Below, piece by piece: positions 1 to 13,434 of a DNA stretch of 64,000 bases (position 1 is its first letter; each line of letters starts with the position of its first letter). Source of the stretch: Macrostomum hystrix (taxonomy: Eukaryota; Platyhelminthes; Macrostomidae); assembly GCA_950097015.1 (NCBI GenBank), contig CATNEN010000037.1, positions 620,001-684,000 on the forward strand, in the 5' to 3' direction. The position numbers were made by a program, and so were the translations under genes. Below the pieces are notes generated by a model. That model worked only from the letters and a program-made list of their open reading frames with translations. It was not told the DNA's origin and did not search any database.

Positions 1-501
1 CGGCAAGAATTTTAAGCTCTAAGATTAGTTTTGGCCCCAGAATCTCACACGATCTATAAGTGGGGCGAGCCAGCACAGACACTGCACAGGTGCTACAAAA
101 GCTTTACCGTAAATTAGTTGTTCTCATGACTATGAGATTATCATGAGACTATGGGAGCTTATCCCAGTCAGCTTATCCCATGCCTAGACCCGGAGCAGAT
201 TAAGCCCTTTTGCGCTAGTCTTTCTCATCTTTATCATATTTTAATTTTCGTCTACAAAAGAATTTCAATATCTTGTCACCTGACTATATTAGTATTTGAG
301 CACACGCGAAGTCCAGAAATTAGAGCAGAAAAATTGTGCAACAATCTAAAAAACTGACAACTGGCAGCACAGCAAATTCCACTCAATACAGCCAGAACAC
401 GCAAATCTTGTATTTAAACAAAAAATACAATTTCTTTGAGCCATTGGACCACGAGATAATATATAGTTTCTGCGACAAATTCTTGACTGGAAAATAACAG
501 T
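1..501. other. AT-rich sequence, no gene seen
   Basis: Open frames here are short, without recognisable motifs or paired splice sites. I see nothing I can name. Confidence 0.5.
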
Positions 502-1333
502 ACTCTACCCTCATCTGACAGTTGTCTACCCTCATCTGACAGTTGTCTAGCCTCATCTGACAGTTGTCTACCCTCATCTGACAGTTGTCTACCCTCATCT
601 GACAGTTGTCTAGCCTCATCTGACAGTTGTCTACCCTCATCTGACAGTTGTCTACCCTCATCTTCTGACAGTTCTCTACCCTCATCTGACAGTTCTCTAC
701 CCTCATCTGACAGTTGTCTACCCTCATCTGACAGTTGTCTACCCTCATCTGACAGTTGTCTACCCTCATCTGACAGTTGTCTACCCTCATCTGACAGTTG
801 TCTAGCCTCATCTGACAGTTGTCTAGCCTCATCTGACAGTTGTCTACCCTCATCTGACAGTTGTCTACCCTCATCTGACAGTTGTCTACCCTCATCTGAC
901 AGTTGTCTACCCTCATCTGACAGTTGTCTACCCTCATCTGACAGTTGTATAGCCTCATCTGACAGTTGTCTAGCCTCATCTGACAGTTGTCTACCCTCAT
1001 CTGACAGTTGTCTAGCCTCATCTGACAGTTGTCTACCCTCATCTGACAGTTGTCTACCCTCATCTGACAGTTCTGTACCCTCATCTGACAGTTCTGTACC
1101 CTCATCTGACAGTTCTGTACCCTCATCTGACAGTTCTGTACCCTCATCTGACAGTTCTGTACCCTCATCTGACAGTTGTCTACCCTCATCTGACAGTTGT
1201 CTACCCTCATCTGACAGTTGTCTACCCTCATCTGACAGTTCTGTACCCTCATCTGACAGTTCTGTACCCTCATCTGACAGTTGTCTACCCTCATCTGACA
1301 GTTGTCTACCCTCATCTGACAGTTCTGTACCCT
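502..1333. repeat. 21-bp minisatellite, about 40 copies
   Basis: The unit contains CTCATCTGACAGTTGTCTAC, with a GTTCTGTACC variant that forms local runs near 1070-1160 and 1235-1270. Because 21 is a multiple of three, the minus strand stays open for about 327 codons as a seven-residue repeat (NCQMRVD). That frame has no unique domain and ends at the array edges, so I treat it as an artefact of the period rather than a gene. Confidence 0.93.
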
Positions 1334-2395
1334 AAATCGAAGCAGTCTAAAAATGACAGACTTCAACAGGTTTCAATCTGTAGTTTCAATAGACTGGGTA
1401 GGGATTTTCTTGGGTAGCTTTGGGCTTTGGGCGAAAGTCAAGGCTTTGTAGCGGATTTAAGGAAAAAATCCCAATTCAAATTCCCTAATTTAAATGTATG
1501 CGTGAGCAGCGATGGGTAAAGCTGGGGAGGGGGACGGATTGGGGACTGGGGAGGGTAGCGAAGGAAGTGACCAAAGCACGCCGAGTTGGAACACGAGTGT
1601 GCGACGGAACGGGAGGCTAATAAAATTGACCCAATCAGCTGCGCAATGTCAGAAGCCAAACCGTCATTAATGCCAGCTCAGCCACTCCCGATCACTTTTG
1701 CATCGTCTAAATGAGTCTCCGACGAGAATTTTTGAGCACTGGTCGACGCGTTCTCGCGGCCCTCTCTCCGCCCCGCTGCGGAGTAATTCCTGAGGACGAA
1801 TTGTGGGCGCCGAAAATAGGGGCAATGATGAGGATCTCGCCTTTTCTTCCCCCCTACTCAAAACTTGACCAGCCCGCCTCTATTGCCTATTTTTCTTCCC
1901 TGACCAGCGCGGAGGGCTCAAGGGTCATCCAATTTCCTCGTCATGAGATTATCCCCGAGATCCACAACCTGATGAGGAGTTTGTCCACCTAGAGGGATCA
2001 AATTCTTTGCAGCCAAATCCCTAACTAAATTGCAACCGAGTACTTTGATTTGCATCTGCTTTGCTTGCCAACTTTTCAACCTAAAGAGGAGCAGGCAAAT
2101 GGCAACAACTGTCAGTTGGGATTTAATCCCCTTTGGCCACCGCCGCCTTGGTCTCGCCTTACCGACCAAAGCCGCCTGATCTCCGTCCATCCCCCCCACA
2201 GCGCCCAGCCGATCCTCATCTCTGAGCCTTCCGAGGTCGGTCCTAATTCCCTGACATATGTCAAATGGAAATTAATGCAAATGATTTGTGCCTAGTTTTC
2301 TCTGCTTGGTAACAGTCACACATAGAACACTTGAATTGTAGCAATTGGCTCCGTCCGTGATCTTTGCCTCGATCTCTCCGGTCCCTATGTTACAT
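1334..2395. other. Unique sequence, no supported gene
   Basis: Short overlapping frames on both strands between 1440 and 2300 carry no recognisable domain, initiation context or splice pairing. The stretch is more GC-rich around 1700-2230 than its flanks, so an unrecognised exon is possible but not supported. Confidence 0.4.
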
Positions 2396-3285
2396 TTCTC
2401 CCTCTTTCTCTCTACCTGAGATCTCTCCCTCTTTCTCTCTACCTGAGATCTCTCCCTCTTTCTCTCTACCTGAGAGCTCTCCCTCTTTCTCTCTAATCTC
2501 TCCCTCTTTCTCTCTACCTGATATCTATCCTCTCTCTACCTGAGATCTATCCTCTCTCTACCTGAGATCTATCCTCTCTCTACCTGAGATCTATCCTCTC
2601 TCTACCTAATATCTATCCACTCTCTACCTGAGATCTATCCTCTCTACCTGAGATCTATCCTCTCTCTATCTGATATCTATCCTCTCTCTACCTGATATCT
2701 ATCCTCTCTCTACCTGATATCTATCCTCTCTCTACCTGATATCTATCCTCTCTCTACCTGAGATCTATCCTCTCTCTACCTGAGATCTATCCTCTCTCTA
2801 TCTGATATCTATCCTCTCTCTACCTGATATCTATCCTCTCTCTACCTGAGATCTATCCTCTCTCTACCTGATATCTATCCTCTCTCTACCTGATATCTAT
2901 CCTCTCTCTACCTGATATCTATCCTCTCTCTACCTGAGATCTATCCTCTCTCTACCTGAGATCTATCCTCTCTCTATCTGATATCTATCCTCTCTCTACC
3001 TGATATCTATCCTCTCTCTACCTGAGATCTATCCTCTCTCTACCTGATATCTATCCTCTCTCTATCTGATATCTATCCACTCTCTATCTGATATCTATCC
3101 TCTCTCTACCTGATATCTATCCTCTCTCTATCTGATATCTATCCTCTCTCTATCTGATATCTATCCTCTCTCTACCTGATATCTATCCTCTCTCTACCTG
3201 ATATCTATCCTCTCTCTACCTGATATCTATCCACTCTCTACCTGATATCTATCCTCTCTCTACCTGAGATCTATTTTCTCTCTAC
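2396..3285. repeat. 22-bp CT-rich minisatellite, about 38 copies
   Basis: The unit contains ACCTGATATCTATCCTCTC with GATATC/GAGATC alternation. The first part (2396-2510) uses a longer variant with CCCTCTTTCTCTCTACC. The period is not a multiple of three and no frame stays open. Confidence 0.93.
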
Positions 3286-4129
3286 ATGAAATCTCTCCAT
3301 CCGTCTTCATTTCTATCAATCGAAAAATACAAAAATGTATATTTAAAAGCAAGCCAAAATTATATCAGCCACACATTGCTTAGGAAAGAATAACAATGAG
3401 AAATGGGAAATTGTGGCAGACTTTGCCAGAAAGGCAAAGAAACGCTTGGGAGTAATGACAAGACAACTTGCGAAGGAGGGCAGCTGACCCGCTCCGAGGG
3501 TCGGGCCGTCTCACACGCTTCGAAAATGTCATAGGAGTTTATTTTAACTGTCCGCAGAGAAAGTTTTATCGGTATATTAGAAAAACAGCATCAATATCTA
3601 TCAAGTAACCCACCCCTACTCCGTCGCCTTCCAATGGCGAATAACTTCTCGCCGCGTTATTGTTGTTGTTCGCCTTTTCTCCCTATATGCGAAAAGAATG
3701 GGCAGACAAATTATTGTAATTCCGTTGCGGGTCCGGCTTTGTTGACACAGCGTGGTCGGAATGGCTTGTGGGAAGTATGACCTGCGTGTGTGTGGCTTCG
3801 TGTTTGACAAGCCGGGAACACTTGTTCCGTCCAGAAAATGTTTAAGATGAAAGAAAGAGAGAGAGAGTCAGCAAATCAAGACTTGTTTTCTTTAGGAAAG
3901 TGGGATATATATATGTATCCTTGGACAGACCTGTCACCTGTTGCCTTGGTCATTTTGCAGAGTCACGACACTAGCTCTCATGCCGATAGTTCGCTCCTGG
4001 TGGTCTATTATCACCCTCTACTATATTTAATCTTATCTTATCTTCTACAGAGTCTAATCTCATTATCACACAGAGTCTAGATCTCATCACATTCAGTCTA
4101 ATCTAGTTACACAATCTCATATAATCTCA
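3286..4129. other. Intergenic sequence, nothing identified
   Basis: AT-rich with a small GTT run near 3660. No frame shows a domain or plausible exon. Confidence 0.45.
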
Positions 4130-5462
4130 TCGCTCATTAGCTAGTCGAATCTCACTCATTAGCTATAGTCGGATCTCACTCATTAGCTATAGTCGGATCT
4201 CACTCATTAGCTATAGTCGGATCTCACTCATTAGCTAGCCGAATCTCACTCATTAGCTATAGTCGGATCTCACTCATTAGCTATAGTCGAATCTCACTCA
4301 TTAGCTATAATCGAATCTCACTCATTAGCTAGTCGAATCTCACTCATTAGCTAGTCCAATCTCACTCATTAGCTAGTCGAATCTCACTCATTAGCTATTA
4401 TCAAATCTCGTAGCTAGTCGAATCTCACTCATTAGCTATAATCGAATCTCACTCATTAGCTAGTCGAATCTCACTCATTAGCTATAATCGAATCTCACTC
4501 ATTAGCTAGTCGAATCTCACTCATTAGCTATTATCAAATCTCGTAGCTAGTCGAATCTCACTCATTAGCTAGCCGAATCTCACTCATTAGCTATAGTCGG
4601 ATCTCACTCATTAGCTATAGTCGAATCTCACTCATTAGCTATAATCGAATCTCACTCATTAGCTAGTCGGATCTCACTCATTAGCTATAGTCGAATCTCA
4701 CTCATTAGCTATAATCGAATCTCACTCATTAGCTAGTCGAATCTCACTCATTAGCTAGTCCAATCTCACTCATTAGCTAGTCGAATCTCACTCATTAGCT
4801 ATTATCAAATCTCGTAGCTAGTCGAATCTCACTCATTAGCTATAATCGAATCTCACTCATTAGCTAGTCGAATCTCACTCATTAGCTATAATCGAATCTC
4901 ACTCATTAGCTAGTCGAATCTCACTCATTAGCTATTATCAAATCTCGTAGCTAGTCGAATCTCACTCATTAGCTAGCCGAATCTCACTCATTAGCTATAG
5001 TCGGATCTCACTCATTAGCTATAGTCGAATCTCACTCATTAGCTATAATCGAATCTCACTCATTAGCTAGTCGAATCTCACTCATTAGCTAGTCGAATCT
5101 CACTCATTAGCTAGTCGAATCTCACTCATTAGCTAGTCGAATCTCACTCATTAGCTAGTCGGATCTCACTCATTAGCTAGTCGAATCTCACTCATTAGCT
5201 AGTCGAATCTCACTCATTAGCTAGTCGAATCTCACTCATTAGCTAGTCGAATCTCACTCATTAGCTAGTCGAATCTCACTCATTAGCTAGTCGAATCTCA
5301 CTCATTAGCTAGTCGAATCTCACTCATTAGCTAGTCGAATCTCACTCATTAGCTAGTCGAATCTCACTCATTAGCTAGTCGAATCTCACTCATTAGCTAG
5401 TCGAATCTCACTCATTAGCTAGTCGAATCTCACTCATTAGCTAGTCGAATCTCACTCATTAG
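4130..5462. repeat. 22/24-bp minisatellite with higher-order structure
   Basis: The core unit is AGTCGAATCTCACTCATTAG plus two bases, with 24-bp variants carrying TATAGTC or TATAATC. A rare marker variant (TTATCAAATCTCGTAGC) occurs near 4395, 4530, 4800 and 4933. The 4395/4800 and 4530/4933 pairs are both about 403 bp apart and sit in the same order of variants, so a block of roughly 400 bp was duplicated. The 3' third (5060-5460) is nearly homogeneous. Confidence 0.93.
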
Positions 5463-6665
5463 ATGGATCACAGACTTCAGTGATAGTTTGAGAAGGTCGA
5501 TCAGTGTCTCAAATGAAACCCAATGAGCATGAAAGAATGAGATGAGTTAAATTGGTTGCTAACCAACTGGATCAGGCTCTTAAAACTGTAGGATCACACG
5601 CTTTTAGACCAATAATTACCCCCCTTTCTTATTGTTATATGTTTTTTTCATCTCATAGCGCACGGGACTATATAGAAAAATAACTGTCGGCATTGTTTGA
5701 AACCCTCACTCAGCACTTCCTTATTCTCGATCAGAATAAAAAAGGCTAAATCTATCAATTTTCGCTACAGTTGCAGGCTCAGAAAACCATATCGCAGATT
5801 GTATAGAAACAGGTTGAAGTGTCTTTTGGTGGGTCGGTGGGGGGCAATTATATGCTGGTATAATACCATCTATAAACATGGAATCTATTTAACAGCAACA
5901 ATAAAATTATAATTATCATGTTGAGCCTGGCACTGTGCATGTATCGATGATTTTTTGGTTATGTAATATATGTAGAATCCTCTCTGATCAATCAATAATC
6001 TCTCGTGTTTCGATTTATACAGTCTGTAAAAAAATTATTTTAAAAGCCTAGATTTTTTCTTCCATAAAATCACAAGTTGCGCAATTAGTGAAACAATTGT
6101 AAGCATTTCAAGCAGCTTGTTTTCACGTTTCTCCAGCTGTCCACAGTTGTTTAAAAATCATTATCAACTATCAACATATAGCTTTTCTAAAGATTCGTGC
6201 CATTAATGAAATCGATGTTTCCTAGGTGGGAAATGTGAAAAATAATGACTATTTTACAATGAGTTATGATGAATGCATCTCTAAGAAGTTATAGTGAGCA
6301 ACAAATCTATTGTATTGTTAGACAGTTTTGTTATATATATACTCGTATATATCGTGTTCCATGTTGTATCTAAGGCGCTACATGTCTTGGATACAGTGGG
6401 ATAATTGTGAGATTGTGGCATTTTGTTCAGTTAGACCAACAACACAATATATGCAGTCACGAATATATATATTATTAAAACTTTTTCCTGTATGGATCTG
6501 CAACTTGGTTTCTGGCTATCAGAATTTGATATTGATACATCTGGGAGTGATTTTTGCATGTTAATCAGCTTTCAGCTTCCTAAACACTGTCTTTCCAGTG
6601 TCAGACTGGGTGGCGTTTGCCCAGAAGTTCTTGCAAAAAGCAAATAGTGTGTCCGATACACTATA

Positions 6666-6696
<31 letters not shown>

Positions 6697-6848
6697 ATGC
6701 GAAGGACAAGCGAGCCAGACAAGAATGAATTCAGGCTTGTATCTAATTTCGATGGAAACACTGAGACTCAATGTATAATTAGACAAATCGGGCTAATCTT
6801 TGTCTAGATTATGAAGGGTACAGCTATTGCAAAGAAAGAAATGATTAT
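5463..6848. other. AT-rich spacer with a short CTG run
   Basis: No coding signal. A GCT/CTG trinucleotide run of about ten units lies at 6666-6696; on the minus strand it gives a serine run in a 66-codon frame that I do not consider a gene. Confidence 0.5.
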
Positions 6849-7042
<194 letters not shown>

Positions 7043-7104
7043 GAAGAACAGAGGCCACGCACGCAGTTCAGGCAGTTGCTTGCTGATTAAGAAACAAAAA
7101 AGTT

Positions 7105-7160
7105 GACTATTAAATTACCAATATTTCGGCCAAAGTTTGGCCTTCGTCAGGGTATTATTG
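7105..7160 (-). ncRNA. Possible hammerhead-ribozyme-like core
   Basis: On the minus strand CTGACGA (7144-7150) is followed by the inverted repeat GGCCAAA/TTTGGCC and then GAAA (7124-7127). This matches the hammerhead order CUGANGA, stem II, GAAA. Bases before the first box (TACC) can pair with GGTA just after GAAATATT, giving a four-base stem I and a one-pair stem III. Penelope-like retroelements are known to carry minimal hammerheads of this sort. No Penelope coding sequence is visible nearby, so this may be a truncated end. Activity is not established. Confidence 0.35.
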
Positions 7161-7253
7161 AAAAAACGAAAATAAATTTTAAAACGAGTTACAAGGTTAA
7201 TAATCAAATTTTAGAGTCAATTAGAGTCAATGGGTTTAAAAGGCGTCTCAATC

Positions 7254-8268
<1,015 letters not shown>

Positions 8269-9256
8269 GGAGTTTCGTCGTATAAAGAAAAACTAGTTTC
8301 TGTGCGTATTCATTTAGGCTACATCCGACAGTCCGATTATAGCACTTAGGGTCATTTTTTCTAAGTTTCTTGCTTCTGCTGAGCAATTTGAGGGGCCGTT
8401 TCCTCTGGTTAGTTTTATTTATTTATTGATACTGCGGTGGCCTGTGTTTTGTGCATGACTTACTCCGAGCTTTGCGGTCTTAAATAGGACTAGACGGCTT
8501 TTAGGCACCAACTGCCAACCGTTTAGGGCGGAACAGATATACAAGAGAATAATTTTTAGAAATAAAACTAGACATTATGCGAGTGTATGCGAAGTTTACC
8601 TGCTCTCTGCCGTGTGTGCTGCTTCTTAAAAAAATAGTCAAGATTTTTTATGCATTATTCAGGTCTTTCAGCTCCAGTACTGACTCAAGCGCTTTATTAT
8701 TAAGGGGTGGAATGTTAATAATAACTGTATCCAATGGCCTACTATGAGAGCCACAAGTCAATATAATAAAATTCGCTTTTGCTTTTCAGTTAAAGTAAGT
8801 TTGTTTTAAACTTTTTTGATAAAATATTTTTTTTTTTGTATACTTGGGATGGGACATTTGCGCGTTCAAAGTAGCACTTAAAAAACTACTTCCATACAGC
8901 AGGTCGGGTTTTAAGACCCTTTAAGCCTCTTAAATATTCGGATACTGAAGTACTTATAAGAATTTAACTGTGTACAATACCAATTAAGAGAATTCGCGAC
9001 TGAAGTTATGACCAGCGAAATAGATAATTGAAGCCTAAACCAAACTTAATCGTCACTTCTAAATGTAATAAGAAGCTATATTACGGTTAATACTATCACT
9101 CAGATAACTATTTAGACTATAGTTGACTCATTTGACTCACAAAGATAACACTAAACTATAGTAGGTATATAGTAGCAAGTGTGTGGAATGATGAGAATTC
9201 GAAGATTTACCGTCTATCGTTTTCAATGGAATCCATTCGTCTATGGTCTAAGCCCT
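8269..9256. other. AT-rich spacer, nothing identified
   Basis: No domain, splice pairing or repeat array was recognised in this stretch. Confidence 0.45.
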
Positions 9257-9587
9257 GGTCAGTGGCAGAGCGGTTAACGCGTTTGCCTCTCGCACCAAGG
9301 TCCCTGAGTTCGATTCCGCGGCGAGGCCACATTAAATTAGGGCGCAGCCGCGGAGAGAAGGCTTGGGGGCTTGTGGTGCAATTTACGCCCTTGAGGGCCA
9401 ACCTCCAAGGACGATGAGAAAGTCAGGGCAGATGTACACACCTGTGTGCGCGTATGCCTGCGTACGGTATCTGTGTGCGTGTGTGCTCAGGAGTCAGCGA
9501 AATTGCCTCTCGCTGGCTGCGGGTCTAGTGTCACCAAATGATGTGCCATTGTCCGCAACCCTCCTGCAAATATCATTATTATTATAT
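9257..9587 (+). mobile_element. tRNA-derived SINE, copy 1
   Basis: The 5' end is tRNA-like: A-box region GGCAGAGCGGTTAACGCG and B-box region GAGTTCGATTCC. The body has conserved blocks (GAAAGTCAGGGCAGATGTA, GTCAGCGAAATTGCC, CTGGCTGCGGGTCTAG) and an ATTATT-type 3' end. The same layout recurs near 27.6, 57.9 and 59.0 kb in the same orientation. Internal pol III promoter boxes are the expected control. The parental tRNA was not determined. Confidence 0.85.
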
Positions 9588-9618
9588 GTCTTGAGTTATT
9601 ATATTCTGAATGACTCAC

Positions 9619-9890
9619 CAGTTACATCTGCGCTATGAGACCCCGTTGTGAAGTTAGATTGCAGCCATCTCTGCTGCTGCTGCTGCTGCTGCTGCTGAAT
9701 CTGGTGACACTGCCGGATTAGACGCAGGTGATCTGACGCTGACAAACTCTGCTGAACAATATCCGGCGCTACTATAGTGTGAGCAGTCGCTTGCCATTCA
9801 TCGCCTTCGTTTTCATCATCGGCTCCAGCAGCCGCCGCAGAGCCCGGCCTGTCGCCCAGGATGGCGTCTGTCGATGAGCTCACCGAGGTG
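9619..9890 (-). CDS. Candidate internal exon encoding a polyglutamine protein
   Basis: The minus strand reads TTGTTTTAG at an acceptor, an 88-codon open frame, then ACTG/GTGAGT at a strong donor. The peptide has an acidic and alanine-rich start, a middle with APDIVQQSLSASDHL, and a nine-residue glutamine run encoded by CAG (near 9670-9695). The exon begins in phase 2 and ends in phase 1. I recognise no domain. Clean splice signals on both sides and non-repetitive composition argue for a real exon, but I could not find its partners with confidence. A glutamine run is common in transcription regulators; that is not enough to assign a function. Confidence 0.4.
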
Positions 9891-10094
9891 CTAAAACAAT
9901 CAGGCTGCAGCTGTGGTTCAGGCTGAGAATTAACCGCGACAACTTTCTAACTTAATTATTACCGAATCATGGATCAACGGAAGTTAAACTTCGATTTCAC
10001 TAAGTGGAGATTTTCTTAATAGAAAATTATTCGCTAGCCTGAGTCCAGTCGTCTGAAAGGAAAGTGTATTAAATATACAGTTGCTACGCTTTAC

Positions 10095-10206
10095 TCTGCT
10101 GTCGTAATCAGCGGGGACCACAGGAGCGCTGGGCACGGGGCCGAAGGGAGACGGAAGGACTGAGAGAGGGACAGACGCATTGGCTGCGTAGCGTAGATTT
10201 GTGGGC
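10095..10206 (-). CDS. Weak candidate exon, proline-rich peptide
   Basis: The minus strand shows an acceptor-like TTTGAACAG, then 37 open codons rich in Pro, Ala and Val, then a weak donor AGCAGA/GTAAAG. It could precede the polyglutamine exon, but its phase at this donor (0) does not match the phase-2 start of that exon. Either the donor differs or the two are unrelated. Confidence 0.2.
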
Positions 10207-10214
10207 CTGTTCAA

Positions 10215-11269
10215 AGCTGCTTACTGGCCTATAGCTGCCACAGCGATTGGCGAGACCAAAAAAAAATAAATAGGCCGCGCAGCGCTCTGTGCTTCTCTGT
10301 TAACAGTAAGTGCGCATGTTGTGTGTGCGCGTGTGAGTGAGTGTGTGTGCATGTGAGTGTATCTCGTGGCGTTTATTTTTGCAGAAGCAAAACAGCCAAC
10401 TACGATGTCATAATTATTTAATATATAGAGGAGCCATGTTCATATTGGAAACTGGAGTTTTTTATAACAAATTTTCTTTTCCTCGATTTACAGATCGTAG
10501 CATTGCTGCAGCTATCGTGTCTTCTGTGCATTGCAGACACCCTATCAACGGCCGTGTAAGAAAGTATGCGCTATCATTTGCAATTATGCTCGTACTAGGC
10601 CATGCCAGCTAGCTCTCAAAGATATACTAAGATCGATTTATCTCCATGTTTCGCTCTCACTATTTAATCTACTTGAACTCTACGCACCCTGCCAAAGATT
10701 TCATAGGCCACCCAAGTAAAAAACTGCGCATGATACTCTCACTCTCCGATGCGTGCGGTTTGCGTAGTGAAACATTTCTTTAGTGATTTTAATTGTGGCC
10801 CTTGCGCTTTCAGTGCTCGAAATGTGCAGCAAAAGCCAAACTATTGCCAGTGAGTAGGTTAGAAAAAGAGACACATTAGCTCAGCAAGTTGAGCTGTTGT
10901 CAAATGCGCAGTGTAATTTACGCGTAAAGTCATGCGGCCTATAGGAGCTACTGTGAGTGTAATTTAATTGCTCAAGGCTATACGCTTAATTTGTTGCACG
11001 TTTATCGCACAATAACATGATGATGTGAAATAACTGCTGAAAGGTCCGGTAGCGTCTACTATGCTACTATGAGTAGATAAGAAGGAAAAATCAAACTATA
11101 TTGTTCGAAAACTTTTCGAAAAGTGCAGATGATAATGCGTTGATGCGTGCGGATACCCAAATCGGGTCAGGCAGGACTATATTATGCCAAATATATATGT
11201 CCTGAGCACAACAACTACGATTTTAATTTTATTTGAAGACAACTTTTTATAGTATTATTTAAATCCAAG
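10215..11269. other. Spacer, nothing identified
   Basis: Contains a GTGTGTG-rich patch near 10320-10355. No supported exon or RNA gene. Confidence 0.4.
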
Positions 11270-11382
11270 ACTTGGCTGGCCAACAACCGCTGGACCTGAG
11301 CGACGTGACAACGGAAATTGACGGCCACATGGAGGCCCATGTGGCCGCAGCTGCCTCCGCGTATATGTACCTGTCTTTGCAG
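11270..11382 (+). CDS. Candidate exon, faintly ferritin-like
   Basis: After an acceptor-like ATCCAAG comes a 37-codon open frame, then a donor at TTTGCAG/GTACTT. The peptide includes DVTTEIDGHMEAHV and ends ASAYMYLSLQ. A helix with E-x-x-ASYxYLSM is typical of the first exon of ferritins, and the resemblance is limited to that. No downstream ferritin exon was found in the following 2 kb. Treat as an orphan exon or chance frame. Confidence 0.22.
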
Positions 11383-11569
11383 GTACTTCAGGTTCAGGGC
11401 AAGTTTAGCCTTTGCTCGAATATGGACATTGGCTCTGCACGCACAATAATGTTTTAATACAGACAAGTCCAATATATGCAAAGCTTTTAAATGTGAAATA
11501 TCGATTAAAACTTCAAAAAATCATTAAAGTTTTACTGCTTTACTTGTTCTGAATCTATGCCCCGCGTTG

Positions 11570-12060
11570 GAAAAGTTATGCACCTGGATTGCATGTGCAG
11601 GCATAAAAGGTGAGCGAGGTGTACAATATAGAGGCACTTAAAGCGGCATATTTCGTGCATATATATTGGAAATGCACCTGAGTGCACCTTTTATGGCGAA
11701 ATGTCACCAATAATTTTGAAAAGAGGCATGAAAGGTGTATAATAGGCGAAGTGGTCAGGCATTATGGGAATTCTCAATTTATATTGGTTGCAGCGGTAGG
11801 GGCAGTAAAGGTGCGAAGTGGCGCTGGATCTAGGTGCAGAAAGGTGAACGGGAGTGTCACAAATGAGGCCCGGCAGGTGTAAAGCTGGGGGTGCTGAAGG
11901 GGCGCTGAAAGCGCATAAAATATAAATGAGAGGTGCATAAAGGTTGTACATGAAAGGCGTGAATTGGTGCACTGGAGGTGCATTGCAGGTGCACGAAAGG
12001 TGTATTTAAAGTGACTTAAAGGCACGAAAATTTTCACTTTTAGCTGCATTGCAGCTGCTT
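11570..12060. repeat. Irregular AAAGGTG/GCAGGTG-rich region
   Basis: The heptamer AAAGGTG and relatives (GCAGGTG, GAGGTGC, AAAGGCG) recur at uneven spacing over about 490 bp. It looks like an old, decayed tandem array. CAGGTG-type E-boxes are included, but no regulatory role can be inferred from sequence alone. Confidence 0.45.
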
Positions 12061-13434
12061 CAAGCTGTTCGTCCCCGGCCTGTTAGTATTATAGGGACGC
12101 CTATCTTTGAAACGTAAAGCCGGTGAAGTTAAATCGATGCTTTTCTTACGATATTTGTATCGATCAAGATTTTAAACTTAGTTTTCTGAGAATAGGACAC
12201 GTCATTTAACTGTATTACATAAATTTTATGTTAAATGTTTTCGTCCATACACTTTTTCATTTCTTGCTGCCAATTGAGATCATTATCTTGTATTGTCATT
12301 GTGTTATCATTTTTACCTATTTTATCAGTAAAATGTTCTACTTCTCTATCCAATAAGCAACGCAAAACAAGGTGTCCCTGTCAGCGTCACGCGCCGTCAC
12401 GTTGTGTATAACAGGGTATCGTGTATGCAGAATCAAAATTAATATAGAACGAACAACCAAGTCTTCTTAGTTTATACTCTTGTACAAATGTTTCAGCCTT
12501 GCAAAAATTCTAACTCTTTGGACACAGCTGAACAAAGCTAGCTAGTTGCTCTACATCTAATCTAACCAGCTAGCTACATCATTTAGCTTTTGTGCTCGTT
12601 TAAGAATTTAGCTATGGTAGCTAGTTCACATAAGTTATGAGGCGAATTAATTAAATATAAATCTTCTTTTCCAACAATTGTGGAAAGCTTTAAGAAGCCC
12701 CTTTTAAAATATTATATTTTTTAATACTTCATGTTTTTAACTAGCCATCTTAGTTTCTTCTAAATAATAAAGTTTGCTCTTCTTCCTTAGAATTAAATTT
12801 ATTGTATATTAAAAGAGTAATTAGAACATTTTTGTTTTTGTCTATCTTAGTGTAAAGTAACATATGTATACATAAAACTATATTTATATGTAAGTTACTT
12901 CATAGCTGCTCATAGCTTGCTTTATTGCTTTGTAAATTTTAAGCCACATTAAATAATTTAACTTTAAATGTGATTCATTATTTAGTTTTTAAGCTTATAC
13001 TTTTAGGTGTGGTGGCGATGATGCATCATATAAAACAAGTTTTTCTATTTAGTAGTTTAAATTATAATTTTGCAAGGTAGTCTCTGACAAAGATAGCAAT
13101 TAGAGTATTAGCTTGTATAATTGTATCATGTAAGCTTTCTAAATTGTTCAGCATCATAAAAATATTACTATAAATTCAATTTGGTTATCTAAATTTTACT
13201 TTAGCAACAAACCAAAAATTTTATTTAGGCTTCTAATATTTTAGCTATTATTATGTTTTTGGTTTATTAACACTTGTTTTAATAGTGTTAAATTTTGGTT
13301 CTCTTTAATATTTGCATTTTTCTAAATTCCTACATTTCAGCAATTTTGCAGTAAAATTGCATCTGGCATTTCACTCATAATAGTTATATAAAAAGGAAAA
13401 ATTGCTAATCAATAAATTATAACACAATATTGAA
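12061..13434. other. AT-rich region upstream of ALG5
   Basis: Contains no supported gene. It would hold the promoter of the downstream ALG5 gene, but no clear TATA box or initiator could be fixed. The bases just before the ATG are AT-rich. Confidence 0.4.

Noticed and set aside
383-1366. 327-codon minus-strand frame of NCQMRVD repeats
   Set aside because: It is explained by a stop-free 21-bp array. Unique sequence at both ends is short and has no signal peptide or domain.
1790-1830. CTGAGGA followed by GAAA as a second hammerhead core
   Set aside because: No inverted repeat lies between the boxes, so stem II cannot form.
502-5462. CRISPR-like direct repeats
   Set aside because: The units are head-to-tail without unique spacers and the DNA is eukaryotic.
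9363-9638. Short frames inside the SINE copies (also at 27.7 and 58.0 kb)
   Set aside because: They fall within tRNA-derived SINE bodies, which are non-coding.
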